A stretch of DNA of 64,000 nt from Dolomitihabitans soli (GCF_022213955.1 NZ_JAKNTW010000006.1:124001-188000), one strand, 5' to 3'; counted from the first letter of the stretch, positions 35,155 to 47,077 are shown. Notes: generated from the letters alone by a model not told the origin. Translations and numbers: made by a program.

Positions 35155-35256
35155 CGCTCTTTCCTTCCAAGAAGTTTCGAGAGTGTGGGCGTTGGGAAAA
35201 CAGCATCAGGTTGCCCCGACCGGCGTAGGCCGGAAGGGGCGACCACCAGAGGGGTG

Positions 35257-35760
35257 TCAGGCGAGCAGCGTGAGCAGCCGTCGCTCCAGCTCGCCGAGGT
35301 GCTCGGCCGAGTGGAGGTCGGGGGCGTGCGAGCCGACATCCCAGATGCCCTCGCAGGCCAGGCGCACGATCTGCGCCGCCATCGGATCGGGCTCGTCGTC
35401 GAGCCCTTCGGTGTGCCAGCGGGTCATCGCCTCGCGCAACGGCTCCAGCAGCGAGGGGTCGCCGGCCGCGCCGGTCACCACCGCCCACCGTCTCAGCCGC
35501 CCGCTCCGCACTGCCGCGAAGGTGGCACAGATGTAGCGCCGGGTGTAGGACTCCTGCTTCTGCTCGGCCATCAGCTCGTCGAAGTCGGCGATCAGCCGCT
35601 CGACCATGGCGCGGATCAGGGCGTCCTTGTTGCTGAAGTGATAGAGAAGACCACCCTTGCTGACTCCCGCCTCATCGGCGACGGCCGCGAGTGTGAGCGC
35701 GTGCCCGCCCTGATCGGCGAGCAGTCGCTCAGCCGCGTCCAGGAGCTCATCTCTTCTCAC
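35257..35760 (-). CDS. TetR-family repressor of the adjacent MFS gene
   Basis: A 167-residue TetR protein. The HTH is [17 protein letters not shown] and [21 protein letters not shown], with the recognition helix at about 33-40. The C-terminal domain is like the TetR_C_6/YfiR type. The GTG at 35760 is the start because the HTH begins there; the upstream reading continues through the operator and the divergent desulfurase. A near-perfect 24-bp palindrome seven bases upstream is almost certainly its operator. The mRNA may be almost leaderless. Confidence 0.93.
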   Translation of the reverse strand: MRRDELLDAAERLLADQGGHALTLAAVADEAGVSKGGLLYHFSNKDALIRAMVERLIADFDELMAEQKQESYTRRYICATFAAVRSGRLRRWAVVTGAAGDPSLLEPLREAMTRWHTEGLDDEPDPMAAQIVRLACEGIWDVGSHAPDLHSAEHLGELERRLLTLLA

Positions 35761-35766
35761 CAGGGC

Positions 35767-35790
35767 ACTATACCGTCCGGACGGTACAGT
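35767..35790. promoter_or_regulatory. TetR operator, 24-bp near-perfect palindrome
   Basis: The core TACCGTCCGGACGGTA (35771-35786) is a perfect 16-bp inverted repeat. Symmetry extends to 24 bases with one mismatched pair (35770/35787). It lies seven bases before the TetR start and about 80 before the desulfurase start. Confidence 0.75.
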
Positions 35791-35868
35791 AGCAAGCCTG
35801 GCGGTTGGCGTTCTCGCAAGCGCGGCTACGCTTGGAAAATCGTGTACTGGAAGGAGGGGAGTGCGGCC

Positions 35869-37032
35869 TTGGAGCCCGCTTATCTCGACCATGCGGCGAC
35901 CACGCCAATGCTTCCCGAAGCCATCGAGGCGATGACCGCTCAGCTCGGCAGAGTCGGCAACGCCTCCTCGCTGCACGCCGCCGGCCGGCGAACCCGCAGG
36001 GTGGTCGAGGAGGCACGCGAGGCGCTCGCCGACGCCCTCGGAGCCAGGCCCAGCGAGGTCGTGTTCACCTCGGGCGGCACCGAGGCCGACAACCTCGCCA
36101 TCAAGGGTCTGTACTGGGCGCGGCGCGCCACCGGTGCCACCCGCGTGCTGGTCAGCGCGGTCGAGCACCACGCCGCGCTCGACCCCGCCCACTGGCTCGG
36201 CGACCGGCAGGGCGCGAGCGTCGAACTGCTCGACGTCGACGAGTTCGGCAGGGTGCACCCCGACACGCTCAGGGCCGCCATCGAGCGCGACCCGGGCAAC
36301 GTCGCGCTGGCCAGCGTGATGTGGGCGAACAACGAGGTGGGCACGGTCCAGCCGGTCCACGCGCTGGCCGCCGTCGCCCACGAGCACGGCGTCCCCTTCC
36401 ACACCGACGCCGTCCAGGCGGTCGGCCAGCTCCCCGTCTCCTTCTCCGCCGCCGGGGTCGACGCGCTCACCCTGTCAGGTCACAAGGTCGGCGGCCCGAT
36501 GGGCGTCGGAGCCCTGCTGCTCGCCCGGGGCGTCGACCCCGTGCCCGTGCTGCACGGCGGCGGCCAGGAGCGCGACGTGCGCTCGGGCACCCTCGACGCC
36601 CCCGCGGTCGCCGGCATGGCCGCCGCGGTCCGCGCCGCCGTCATCGGCCGGGAGGAGCACGCCAAGCGGCTCGCCGCCCTGCGCGACGACCTGATCCGCC
36701 GGGTCCGCGCGGCCGTCCCCGACGTGGTCCTCAACGGCGACCCCGTCGACCGGCTCCCCGGCAACGCCCATTTCTGCTTCCCCGGATGCGAGGGAGACGC
36801 CCTGCTGATGCTGCTCGACGCCAAGGGCGTGGAATGCTCCACCGGCTCCGCCTGCTCGGCGGGCGTCGCCCAGCCCTCGCACGTGCTCCTCGCCATGGGT
36901 GCCGACGCCGCCACCGCCCGCGGCTCCCTGCGCTTCACCCTCGGCCACACCTCCACCCAGTCCGACGTCGACCGCCTCGTCGAAGTGATCGCCCCCGTCG
37001 TCGAGCGCGCCCGTCGCGCCGGCCTCAGCTGA
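35869..37032 (+). CDS. Cysteine desulfurase (IscS/NifS class)
   Basis: A PLP enzyme of 387 residues that takes sulfur from cysteine for tRNA thiolation by MnmA and other uses. [13 protein letters not shown] opens the domain; [33 protein letters not shown] and Lys206 in [11 protein letters not shown] (PLP Schiff base) follow. Cys329 in [11 protein letters not shown] is the persulfide carrier. The start is a TTG at 35869 with GGAGGGGA just upstream; no ATG or GTG sits nearer the conserved N-terminus (a GTG at 35842 overlaps the ribosome site). mnmA lies next but one, which fits the usual pairing. Confidence 0.95.
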   Translation: MEPAYLDHAATTPMLPEAIEAMTAQLGRVGNASSLHAAGRRTRRVVEEAREALADALGARPSEVVFTSGGTEADNLAIKGLYWARRATGATRVLVSAVEHHAALDPAHWLGDRQGASVELLDVDEFGRVHPDTLRAAIERDPGNVALASVMWANNEVGTVQPVHALAAVAHEHGVPFHTDAVQAVGQLPVSFSAAGVDALTLSGHKVGGPMGVGALLLARGVDPVPVLHGGGQERDVRSGTLDAPAVAGMAAAVRAAVIGREEHAKRLAALRDDLIRRVRAAVPDVVLNGDPVDRLPGNAHFCFPGCEGDALLMLLDAKGVECSTGSACSAGVAQPSHVLLAMGADAATARGSLRFTLGHTSTQSDVDRLVEVIAPVVERARRAGLS

Positions 37033-37226
37033 CGAACCACCCTGATCAGCCGAGACGCTCGCTTCGGCCGCCGGGTGATCGATCCCTGTGGTGGGGCGCG
37101 TCCGTGTCGGCCTGCGGGTACGGCGCTGCCTGCGGGTACGGCGCCGCCCGTCTGGGATGGCGTCTGGGCGGACCACGGTCGAGGAACGCCGTTCGGCGGT
37201 GCGAGGCCGGCGTCGAACCTGTCACG

Positions 37227-37345
37227 ACGGTGCCAGCCGAGGAATGGCCACGGTGTCAACTGAGGGACCAAGACGGTGTCAGCCGAGGAACGGCCACGGT
37301 GTCAGCTGACGGGACCACGACAGTGTCAGCTGACAGGTCGGACCT
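37227..37345. repeat. 23-bp tandem repeats, five copies, matching a gene 3' end
   Basis: ACGGTGTCAGCCGAGGAACG-type units begin at 37227, 37250, 37273, 37296 and 37320 (spacing 23, 23, 23 and 24). The core TCAGCCGAGGAACGGC nearly equals TCAGCTGAGGAACGGC at 37376-37391, which is the stop and last codons of the minus-strand gene. Copies are imperfect. The gap 37033-37226 before them has nothing I can name. Confidence 0.7.
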
Positions 37346-37375
37346 CGACGGAACGCGCTCACGTGATCATCGCCA

Positions 37376-38422
37376 TCAGCTGAGGAACGGCGAGACGGCG
37401 CTCCAGGTGGGGTCGGCGGCGATCTCGACCTCCGGGTCGCCCTCCTTCCAGCTCGCGGCCAGCTTCTTCGCCTGGGTGGCCGTCTCGCTCGTGGGATCGG
37501 CGTAGAGGTGCATCACACGGAGGCTCTCGGCGCTGAGGTGCGCGGCGAGCACGGCGCTGCCCTCCAGCAGGCGGAGCCGGCTCGCGAGCCGTTCCTCGAA
37601 GCCGCGCAGCGCCTTCAGGGACGCTTCCGCGGGCAACCCCTCGGCGTCGGCGTGCGCGTACGGCAAGGCGATCGCGATGTGCTGATCGAACAAGGGATGG
37701 TCGACGGGGCGCAGCGGGTAGCGCACCGTGGCGATCAGCCTGGAACCGCCCGCGGTCTGGCCCTCCATGAGAGCCCACTGCTCGCCCTCGAAACCGGAGG
37801 CCAGGTCGGCCACCACACTGGGCAGGAAGGCCGCCGCCACCGCGTCGATCGGCGGGAACGCCGCCGCCGCGATCTCGCCGACCCAGCGGGCCACCTCGTC
37901 CTCACCGAGCACCCGGTCGAGGGCCAGCAGGGTGGCCTCCACCCGGGCGTCCTCGTCGAGCAGCGTGTAGATCGGGTGGTAGGCGGTGACGTCGACGCGC
38001 GGCTTGCCCCTGGGCACCCGCAGCCCGAGCACCAGGTGCTCGACGTCGACGTCGTAGCCGTCGAAGTCGAAGGTCAGCTCCCCGGCGCGCGGGTCGGCCT
38101 GCCGGGACGGGTGGAACTCCCAGGCGGCGTCGGCCGGCGGTGCGGCCCTGGCCCATCTGTGCGCCAGCGCACGCAGTTCGGGGTCGCCCGCGGCGGTCAC
38201 CACGAGGGCCCGCCGGGCGGTGCGCCCGGGGCCCACCTCGCAGACCAGCGCCGGGTTGATCGACTCCACGGCGGGCCTGATCCGGCCGGCCGGATCGGCT
38301 GCCTCCCCGGCTTCCCCGAGCGCGTCAAGCTCGGGTCTGGCCTCCTTCCACCACGCCCAGAACTCCTCGATCCCGGCCGCTTGGGGATCCGCGTCTTCGC
38401 TCTTGCGGCCGAACAGTCGCAT
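37376..38422 (-). CDS. Conserved hypothetical protein, soluble, about 350 residues
   Basis: A 348-residue protein from the ATG at 38422 (GGGAGAA upstream). The N-terminus MRLFGRKSEDADPQ is basic/acidic with no signal. Segments such as EEFWAWWKEARPEL, TFDFDGYDVDVEHLVLGLRVP and VTAYHPIYTLLDEDARVEATLLALDRVLGEDEVARWVGEI suggest two related alpha/beta halves; the second half has FEERLASRLRLLEGSAVLAAH. I recognise no domain with confidence. It converges on the desulfurase and is divergent from mnmA. Nearby gene order in relatives often places a protein of this kind beside mnmA. Confidence 0.8.
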   Translation of the reverse strand: MRLFGRKSEDADPQAAGIEEFWAWWKEARPELDALGEAGEAADPAGRIRPAVESINPALVCEVGPGRTARRALVVTAAGDPELRALAHRWARAAPPADAAWEFHPSRQADPRAGELTFDFDGYDVDVEHLVLGLRVPRGKPRVDVTAYHPIYTLLDEDARVEATLLALDRVLGEDEVARWVGEIAAAAFPPIDAVAAAFLPSVVADLASGFEGEQWALMEGQTAGGSRLIATVRYPLRPVDHPLFDQHIAIALPYAHADAEGLPAEASLKALRGFEERLASRLRLLEGSAVLAAHLSAESLRVMHLYADPTSETATQAKKLAASWKEGDPEVEIAADPTWSAVSPFLS

Positions 38423-38727
38423 GGACCGGCATTCTCCCAGCCCCGGCACCCGCACGCCAACGCGGAACGGCACGCGTCGTGCGTCGTGTCCTCTCACCGC
38501 CGTCCTCTCACCCCCCTCTCACCGACGGCTTCGCGACGGGAGGAAGCCGGCCGTAGCGCGTGATCGGCCCTCGTGGTGGCGTACCGAGGCGGGGTCGACT
38601 GGGCGCGGTCCTTTGCGTGTCTTGTCCGGATCTGCGTACTGGTGCGGGGGTTCTCGGATCCGTGTACGGGTGCGCGGCGGCCGGGTGAGGCTGCGAGTGT
38701 CCCGGAGGCGGGTAGGCTCGAAGCGTT
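38423..38727. other. Divergent gap upstream of mnmA
   Basis: About 305 bases between the minus-strand hypothetical gene and mnmA. I see no gene. GTGCGGGGGTTCTC / GTGCGCGG segments give weak local repetition at 38640-38680, and TAGGCT at 38713 could be a -10 box placed for a short leader before the ATG at 38728. Confidence 0.35.
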
Positions 38728-39801
38728 ATGGGTCTTCGAGTGCTTGCCGCCATGTCGGGCGGCGTCGACTCCGCCGTGGCCGCCGCGCGCATCGCCGAGG
38801 CGGGGCACGACGTGACGGGCGTGCACCTCGCCCTGTCCGCGAATCCGCAGTCCTACCGGACCGGCGCGCGAGGGTGCTGCACGGTCGAGGACTCGCGGGA
38901 CGCCCGGCGAGCGGCCGATGTGATCGGCATCCCCTTCTACATCTGGGACATGGCCGAGCGGTTCCACCGCGAAGTGGTCGAAGACTTCGTGAACGAGTAC
39001 GCGGCGGGCCGTACGCCCAATCCGTGCCTGCGCTGCAACGAGAAGATCAAGTTCGAGGCGGTGCTCGACCGGGCGCTGGCGCTGGGGTTCGACGCGGTCG
39101 CGACGGGGCACCACGCGCGCCTCGACGACGGCGTGCTGCGCCGCAGCGTCGACGAGGGCAAGGACCAGTCGTACGTGCTGGGCGTGCTCACCCGCGAGCA
39201 GCTCTCGCACGCGATCTTCCCGCTCGGCGGGTCCACCAAGGCCGAGGTCAGGGCCGAGGCCGCCGAGCGTGGGCTGGCCGTGGCCGACAAGCCCGACAGC
39301 CACGACATCTGCTTCATCGCCGACGGCGACACCCGGGGCTTCCTGGCCGAGCGGCTCGGCGCGGCCGAGGGACCGATCATCGACGCGTTGTCCGGCGAGG
39401 TCGTCGGCAACCACCAGGGCACCTTCGGGTTCACCGTCGGGCAGCGCAAGGGCCTGCACATCGACCGCCCGGCCGCCGACGGCCGCCCCCGATACGTGCT
39501 GTCGATCGAGCCGGTGTCCAACACGGTGACCGTCGGCCCGCGTTCGGCCCTGGAGGTCACCTCCGTCACGTGCGAGCGCCCGGTCTGGAACGGCCCGGTC
39601 GCCGAGCTGCGCGAACAGCGGTCCTGCATGGTGCAGCTCCGCGCGCACGGCGAGGTGTACGGCTGCCGCGCCCAGCTCTCCGGCGAGACCCTGCACATCG
39701 AGCTCGACTCGCCCGCCACAGGCGTGGCCGGCGGTCAGGCGGCCGTCCTCTACGACGGTGACACGGTGATCGGCTCGGCCACGATCGCCTCAGCCGCCTG
39801 A
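38728..39801 (+). CDS. mnmA: tRNA-specific 2-thiouridylase MnmA
   Basis: A 357-residue enzyme that thiolates U34 of tRNA(Lys, Glu, Gln) with sulfur from the desulfurase. The PP-loop is [16 protein letters not shown]. The catalytic cysteines are in [13 protein letters not shown] and [11 protein letters not shown], and GHHARL and DQSYVLGVL follow. The C-terminal beta-barrel is complete and ends [20 protein letters not shown]. The start ATG is the only one before the P-loop. Its 3' coding end has been copied into the intergenic repeats that follow. Confidence 0.96.
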   Translation: MGLRVLAAMSGGVDSAVAAARIAEAGHDVTGVHLALSANPQSYRTGARGCCTVEDSRDARRAADVIGIPFYIWDMAERFHREVVEDFVNEYAAGRTPNPCLRCNEKIKFEAVLDRALALGFDAVATGHHARLDDGVLRRSVDEGKDQSYVLGVLTREQLSHAIFPLGGSTKAEVRAEAAERGLAVADKPDSHDICFIADGDTRGFLAERLGAAEGPIIDALSGEVVGNHQGTFGFTVGQRKGLHIDRPAADGRPRYVLSIEPVSNTVTVGPRSALEVTSVTCERPVWNGPVAELREQRSCMVQLRAHGEVYGCRAQLSGETLHIELDSPATGVAGGQAAVLYDGDTVIGSATIASAA

Positions 39802-39871
39802 GCCGGCTCGACCATTCACCACGGGGACCGGCGCTCAAGGACGGTGAGCGGCTCGGCTGTTCGTCATCGGG

Positions 39872-40060
39872 GTGGCCGGTGGTCAGGCGGCGGTGGTTAA
39901 AGACCGAGTTCGGCTCGGCCTTCCCGTCACTGGGATGACCGCTGGTCAGGCGGTCCTCAAGGATGGTGAGCGGTTCGGTTGCCGACGGCTCGGCCGTCCG
40001 TTACCGGGGTGGCCGGTGGTCAAGGATGGTGAGCGGTTCAGCTGGATCGTCTGGGATGGC
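39872..40060. repeat. Degenerate tandem copies of the mnmA 3' end
   Basis: GTGGCCGGCGGTCAGGCGG at 39724 inside mnmA recurs as GTGGCCGGTGGTCAGGCGG at 39872, ATGACCGCTGGTCAGGCGG at 39935 and GTGGCCGGTGGTCAAGG at 40019. Each is followed by GAGCGGTTCGG- or GTTCGGCTCGGCC-like sequence, as in the gene. The translated reading (AGGQAAV, then AGQAVLKDGERFG) still resembles the MnmA tail ([16 protein letters not shown]), so these are decayed coding duplicates. Confidence 0.7.
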
Positions 40061-40102
40061 TGGGCCTTTGCGATGGCGGTGTGGCGATCGTCCAGGTGGT
40101 CG

Positions 40103-40732
40103 TCAGACCGTGACCGATTCGCCCACGGCGAGGCGGCGCATCTCGGCCTTCTGTTTGCCGGCCTCCATGTCGAGCCAGTTGTCGACCAGCTTCAGACCGA
40201 GTTCGCTGTAGAGGGCGTCGTGGGTCGAGTAGGCGCGGGCGGGTCGTACGTCGCGGAGGTAGCCGATCACCTCGGAGACCTTCAGCCAGGGCGCGCCCGT
40301 GGGCACGAGCAGGGTGCCGATCTCGGTGCCCGGCGGGGTGAAGGCGTCGCCGGGGTAGAAGACATCCTCTTCCACCAGGAAGCCGACGTTCTGCACGACG
40401 GGCACGTCGGGCAGGTTGTGCGCGTGCCACTCGCCGACCACGTCCACCCGGAAACCGGCGGTCTCGAAGCCGTCGCCGTGCCGTACCGTCTGGACCTTGG
40501 CCGTGACGTCGCCGAGCTGGGCGGCGACCGCCTGGCAGGTCCAGATCTCGACGTCGGCGGGGAGCCGGGCGAGCCGGCCGGGCTCCAGATGGTCGAAGTG
40601 CTCGTGCGTGATGAGCACGGCGTCCGCCCCGTCGAGGGCCGACTCCTCGCTGAACGCGCCGGGGTCGATGACGAGCACCCTGCCGTTCTGCTCCAGTCGC
40701 ACACAGGCGTGTCCGAATTTGGTGAGCTCCAT
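40103..40732 (-). CDS. Metallo-beta-lactamase fold hydrolase (UlaG-like)
   Basis: A 209-residue MBL-fold enzyme, probably a metal-dependent hydrolase of small substrates. FGHACVRLEQNGRVLVIDPG opens the fold as in UlaG-type proteins. The metal motif is THEHFDHLEPG; GEWHAHNLP and FYPGDAFTPPG give later His/Asp ligands and STHDALYSELG the last. It is divergent from the MetE-like gene across 18 bases, so the two promoters overlap. A protein of this type often sits here in actinomycetes; its reaction is unknown. Confidence 0.9.
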   Translation of the reverse strand: MELTKFGHACVRLEQNGRVLVIDPGAFSEESALDGADAVLITHEHFDHLEPGRLARLPADVEIWTCQAVAAQLGDVTAKVQTVRHGDGFETAGFRVDVVGEWHAHNLPDVPVVQNVGFLVEEDVFYPGDAFTPPGTEIGTLLVPTGAPWLKVSEVIGYLRDVRPARAYSTHDALYSELGLKLVDNWLDMEAGKQKAEMRRLAVGESVTV

Positions 40733-40750
40733 GGGTCATACGCTAGCCGG

Positions 40751-41761
40751 GTGAGCGAGTATCCCTGGAGTGACGCGGCGGCGACCGGTATCGGGTCGCA
40801 CCCTGGCGAGGACCACCACGAGGCCCTGCGGGTCGTGTTCGGCGAGTTGCCCGCCCTGCCGTACCTTCCGGAGTTGCCCGGGCGTGGCGTCGGCGCCGAC
40901 ACGGTCGGGCGGAGCGCCTCGCTGCTGGTGGAGTTGCCCGTCGAGGTGCAGCCGTCCGGGTGGCGGTTCGCCGACCGGCCGGGCCGCGACGCGCGCCGGG
41001 GGCGTGACCATCTGATCAGGGACCTCGACGGGCTGGAGGAGTCGGCGCAGGGGTACGCGGGGCCGCTGAAGATCCAGGTCTGCGGGCCGTGGACGCTGGC
41101 GGGGTCGATCGAGCTGCGCTACGGCGACAAGGCGCTCGCCGACGAGGGCGCGGTGCGTGACCTGGTGGCGTCGCTGGCCGAGGGCATCGCCGAGCACGTC
41201 GCCGACGTACGGCGGCGCGTGCCCGGTGCGAGCGCCATCGTGCTGCAGATCGACGAGCCGGGCCTGCCGGGAGTACTCGCGGGTTCTGTGCCCACCGCCT
41301 CGGGGTTCGGCCGCCTGCCCGCCGTCGAGCCGCACGTCGTGGTGGAGCGGCTGAGCACAGTGCTGAGCGCGGCGGACGTGTTCCCGATCGTGCACTGCTG
41401 CGCGCCGGGCGTGCCGTACGGCGTGCTGCGCCAGGCGGGGGCGAGAGGTGTGTCGCTGGACGCGAGCCTGCTGCGGCGGCGGGACGAGGACGCCATCGGT
41501 GAGACGGTGGAGGCCGGGATCGCGCTGTTCCTGGGTGTGGTGCCCGGTGTGGACACCCGGCTGCCCGACGTCGGGGTGGTCGCCAAGCCGGCGCTGGAGT
41601 TGTGGCGCAGGCTCGGGTTCCCGCCCGCGACGCTGGCCGGGCAGGTCGTGCTGACCCCGGCGTGCGGGCTGGCCGGCGCCTCGCCCCGCTACGTCAGGGA
41701 CGCCCTTGCCAGGTGCCGCGAGTCGGCCGTCGTGCTGCGGGACGATCCGGAGGAGCGGTAG
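40751..41761 (+). CDS. Cobalamin-independent methionine synthase-like protein (MetE C-terminal type)
   Basis: A 336-residue protein equal to the catalytic half of MetE (which is about 750 residues). SHPGEDHHEALRVVFGELP starts the barrel; QIDEPGLPGVLAG, FPIVHCCAPGVPYGVL and TPACGLAGAS carry the zinc-binding Cys/His positions. The lack of the N-terminal half suggests a methyltransfer from a donor other than normal MetE folate binding, or a partner. GTG at 40751 is the start; the open frame upstream runs through the mnmA repeats and should not be included. It precedes ligA as in Streptomyces. Confidence 0.9.
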   Translation: MSEYPWSDAAATGIGSHPGEDHHEALRVVFGELPALPYLPELPGRGVGADTVGRSASLLVELPVEVQPSGWRFADRPGRDARRGRDHLIRDLDGLEESAQGYAGPLKIQVCGPWTLAGSIELRYGDKALADEGAVRDLVASLAEGIAEHVADVRRRVPGASAIVLQIDEPGLPGVLAGSVPTASGFGRLPAVEPHVVVERLSTVLSAADVFPIVHCCAPGVPYGVLRQAGARGVSLDASLLRRRDEDAIGETVEAGIALFLGVVPGVDTRLPDVGVVAKPALELWRRLGFPPATLAGQVVLTPACGLAGASPRYVRDALARCRESAVVLRDDPEER

Positions 41762-42000
41762 TCGTCGCGTCGTGCCGATCCCCGGAGCGCGGGGGCGGCG
41801 GGGTAAGGGAACCGTCAAGAAACGCTCGGGTGAGCCGTGCCCGTTCTCGGGGTGAACCGGGGAGTTCGTCCTGCGGATCGGGACCGCGCTCGGCCCGCGA
41901 GCCGTCGTCCCCGGTGCCGGAGAGGTGCTCCCCGACCGTGAACAGGGGTTCCCAAGGCGGCCGAATGTCGGTGGTCGGCGATAGCGTTCTCCCTGGGTGA

Positions 42001-44196
<2,196 letters not shown>

Positions 44197-44386
44197 TATT
44201 TCCGGTAGACACCCTGCGTGATCTGATGCCCCCGATTGCCGGGGCGCGAGCACGGTGTGTGACCATTGTCAACTCAACAGTGATGATCGCGGCAAATCGC
44301 CAGTGACGCAACGTACCCAAACGGTTTCGCGAAGTGGCACAAAGGTCGTACTCTCCCATAGTGACCTCCTGGGGGTTTCGTTACTC

Positions 44387-46507
44387 ATGACCGACCCGAC
44401 CGATACACGCGATACCGGACCTCGCATCGGCTCACCCCTGTGGGCCTATCTAGCGGGCGTCACCACGATCGGCTTCACCGTGCTGATCGTGGCCTTGCTG
44501 GTCCTCAGCGCAGACGAGCTGACGGGCCTCGCCGCGATGCCGCTGTTCTGGGTGATCGGTGTGCTGGTCGTGCTGGGTGAGCTGCGCCCGGTCGTCGTCT
44601 CCTCCTCCGCCGTGGTCGGCGGCACCTATCCCTCGGCCATGTTCGCCTTCGCGGCGCTGCTCCACTACGGGCTCTCCGTCGCGGTGCTGCTGCAGGCCGT
44701 GGCCGTGGTGGTGAACGGCGTGGTGACCAGGAAGGCGTGGCACCGGGTGATGTTCAACATCGCCCAGGTCACCCTGGCCGGTACGGCGAGCACGGTGGTG
44801 CTCGGACTGTTCGACATCCGGCCGGGTCCCGTCACGCCCTGGGTGCCCACGGGCGGCGACCTCCTGGCGATCTGCCTCGCCGGCGGCGCCTACTTCGTGG
44901 CGCGCGCGATGCTGGTGTGCGCGGCGGTGGCGCTGCACGAGCGCCGCTCCATGTTCCGGGTGATCAGGACCACGATCGCCCACCAGAGTTTCGTCTACGC
45001 GGGGCTGCTCGGCCTCGCCCCGCTGGTCGTCGTCGTCATGGCGCACACCCCCGCCCTGGTGCCCCTCTTCGTGGCGCCGCTGGTGGCCGTCTACTTCACC
45101 GCCACCCTGTCCATGCGCCGCGACCACCAGGCCATGCACGACGGCCTCACCGGGCTGCCGAATCGCAAGCTGCTGGTGCTGCGCACCGAGGAGGCGCTCG
45201 AGGAGTCGCGCGGCGCGGAGCGGGTGGGGCTGTTCCTGCTCGACCTCGACCGGTTCAAGGAGGTCAACGACACCCTCGGCCACGCGGTGGGCGACCGGCT
45301 GCTGCAGATCGTCGCGCACCGCCTCACCCACAGCGTGCGTCCGGGCGACGTCGTCGCCCGGCTGGGCGGCGACGAGTTCGCCGTGCTGCTGCCCTCGATC
45401 AGGGACGCGGTCGCCGCGCGCGAGGTGGCCGCCAGACTCCGGGTGGCGCTCACCGAGCCGGTGCGCCTGGAGGGGATGACCTTCGACCTCGACGCCTCCG
45501 TGGGCATCGCGTTGCATCCCGACCACGCCCCCGACTTCGAGCTGTTGCTCCAGCGCGCCGACGTGGCGATGTACCTCGCGAAGGAAGGCCGCACCGGCGT
45601 GGAGCTCTACGTCGCCGGCAAGGACCGCAACTCGCCCGAGCGGCTGCATCTCCTCGGTGACCTGCGGCGTGGCCTCGACGCGGGTGAGCTCACCCTGCAC
45701 TACCAGCCCAAGGTCGGTCTGGGCACCGGGCGAGTGGTCGGGCTGGAGGCGCTGCTGCGCTGGCGGCACCCGGTCCGCGGGATGATTCCCCCTGACGACT
45801 TCATCCCCCTCGCCGAGCAGTCGTACCTGATGCGCCAGCTCACCCAGTACGTCATCGACGCCGCGCTCGAACAGGCCGCCCAGTGGTGGCACGCCGGCCT
45901 GCGCACCCCGGTCTCCGTCAACGTCTCGGCCCGCGACCTCCTCGACAACGCCCTCCCCGAACGCCTCGCCGCCGGGCTGACCCGTCACGACCTGCCCCCG
46001 ACCGCCATCCAGCTGGAGGTCACCGAGCGCATCCTGATGACCGACCAGGCGTACACCGCGGACACCGTCAGGGCGCTCGCCGCGCTCGGCGTCCCCCTCG
46101 CCCTCGACGACTTCGGGACCGGCTACTCCTCCCTGGTCAGGCTCCAGCGTCTGGCGGTCTCCGAAGTCAAGATCGACGCCTCGTTCGTGCGTCGGCTGGG
46201 CGAGTCCGGCGACGCCGACCGCATCGTGCGCTCCATCGTCGACCTGGTCCGCTCGCTCGGCCTGCGCTCGGTCGCCGAGGGAGTGGAGACCGACGAGGTG
46301 GCCAGGTCGCTGTCCGCGATGGGCTGCGACGTCGGCCAGGGCTGGTGGTTCTGTGAGGCCATGCCGTCCGCCGACGCCACCCTCTGGCTGAACGCCCGCC
46401 GTTCCCTCCTCGCCCCGGCCCAGGGGCCGCTCGGCGTCTACACCGCGGCGGGCCCCAAAGCCGCCGGCCTGCCGGACGACCTGGCCATGGTCGACACCAG
46501 AATGTAG
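44387..46507 (+). CDS. Membrane GGDEF-EAL protein, c-di-GMP turnover
   Basis: A 706-residue membrane protein with about eight helices in its first 235 residues, in the manner of MASE-type sensors. The GGDEF domain (about 245-410) is intact at ARLGGDEFAVLLPS, and the EAL domain (about 425-680) is intact at VVGLEALLRWRHP, with DDFGTGYSSL and KIDASFVRRL. It can therefore make and break c-di-GMP. ATG at 44387 is chosen because the earlier frame (from 44255) has no ribosome site and no hydrophobic sense. A gene of this type lies between ligA and gatC in Streptomyces too. Confidence 0.93.
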   Translation: MTDPTDTRDTGPRIGSPLWAYLAGVTTIGFTVLIVALLVLSADELTGLAAMPLFWVIGVLVVLGELRPVVVSSSAVVGGTYPSAMFAFAALLHYGLSVAVLLQAVAVVVNGVVTRKAWHRVMFNIAQVTLAGTASTVVLGLFDIRPGPVTPWVPTGGDLLAICLAGGAYFVARAMLVCAAVALHERRSMFRVIRTTIAHQSFVYAGLLGLAPLVVVVMAHTPALVPLFVAPLVAVYFTATLSMRRDHQAMHDGLTGLPNRKLLVLRTEEALEESRGAERVGLFLLDLDRFKEVNDTLGHAVGDRLLQIVAHRLTHSVRPGDVVARLGGDEFAVLLPSIRDAVAAREVAARLRVALTEPVRLEGMTFDLDASVGIALHPDHAPDFELLLQRADVAMYLAKEGRTGVELYVAGKDRNSPERLHLLGDLRRGLDAGELTLHYQPKVGLGTGRVVGLEALLRWRHPVRGMIPPDDFIPLAEQSYLMRQLTQYVIDAALEQAAQWWHAGLRTPVSVNVSARDLLDNALPERLAAGLTRHDLPPTAIQLEVTERILMTDQAYTADTVRALAALGVPLALDDFGTGYSSLVRLQRLAVSEVKIDASFVRRLGESGDADRIVRSIVDLVRSLGLRSVAEGVETDEVARSLSAMGCDVGQGWWFCEAMPSADATLWLNARRSLLAPAQGPLGVYTAAGPKAAGLPDDLAMVDTRM

Positions 46508-46777
46508 GAGCGCGCTGGCGGGGTGCGGGCTTCAGCCCGGTGCTCGCCGAACGGCCGGATGTCCGCACCTTCGGACTCCGGGACCGGTACGGCGAGGCCG
46601 GATGGCGACCCGTCGGGTGGACGCGCGCGCCGAATGGCGGCTCCGGCGTCGATGTCCGCGCCGGCGGGTGCGAGGTGACGCTGTGCGGTCGGCGTGCTTA
46701 TGCGTTCGGCTGGGCTGGGGGGAGCGCCCTAGGATGGCAGTGTCCAATCGCCATTGATGAAACGGGTTAAACGACTC

Positions 46778-47077
46778 ATGTCCGCCATAACCCGCGACGA
46801 GGTCGCACACCTGGCCAGGTTGTCCCGGCTGGCGCTGTCCGACGACGAACTCGATCACTACGCCACGCAGCTCGATGTGATCATCGGTTCTGTCGCCCGG
46901 GTGGCCGAGATCGCCGCTGAGGATGTCCCGCCGTCGTCGCACGCGTTGCCGCTCACCAACGTCTTCCGCCCTGATCAGGTACGGCCCGGCCTCACACCGC
47001 AACAGGCGCTCTCCGGCGCTCCGGCCGTGGAGGACGAACGCTTCCGCGTCCCGCGCATCCTCGGGGAGGAGGCATGA
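46778..47077 (+). CDS. gatC: Asp-tRNA(Asn)/Glu-tRNA(Gln) amidotransferase subunit C
   Basis: The small subunit (99 residues) that stabilises Gat[23 protein letters not shown] and the C-terminal [27 protein letters not shown] are family typical. ATG at 46778 gives the normal length; two in-frame ATGs at 46754 and 46757 would add eight residues. Its end overlaps gatA (ATGA). Confidence 0.95.
   Translation: MSAITRDEVAHLARLSRLALSDDELDHYATQLDVIIGSVARVAEIAAEDVPPSSHALPLTNVFRPDQVRPGLTPQQALSGAPAVEDERFRVPRILGEEA

Noticed and set aside
33691-35868. Long frame extending the cysteine desulfurase upstream by over 700 codons
   Set aside because: The extension is antisense to the MFS and TetR genes, and the enzyme's conserved N-terminus begins at the TTG at 35869 after a good ribosome site.
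37227-37345. CRISPR array
   Set aside because: Units of 23 bases follow each other without unique spacers, and no cas gene is present.
44255-44386. Upstream extension of the GGDEF-EAL protein
   Set aside because: The 44 extra residues have no hydrophobic or domain character and no ribosome site; the ATG at 44387 is a better start.
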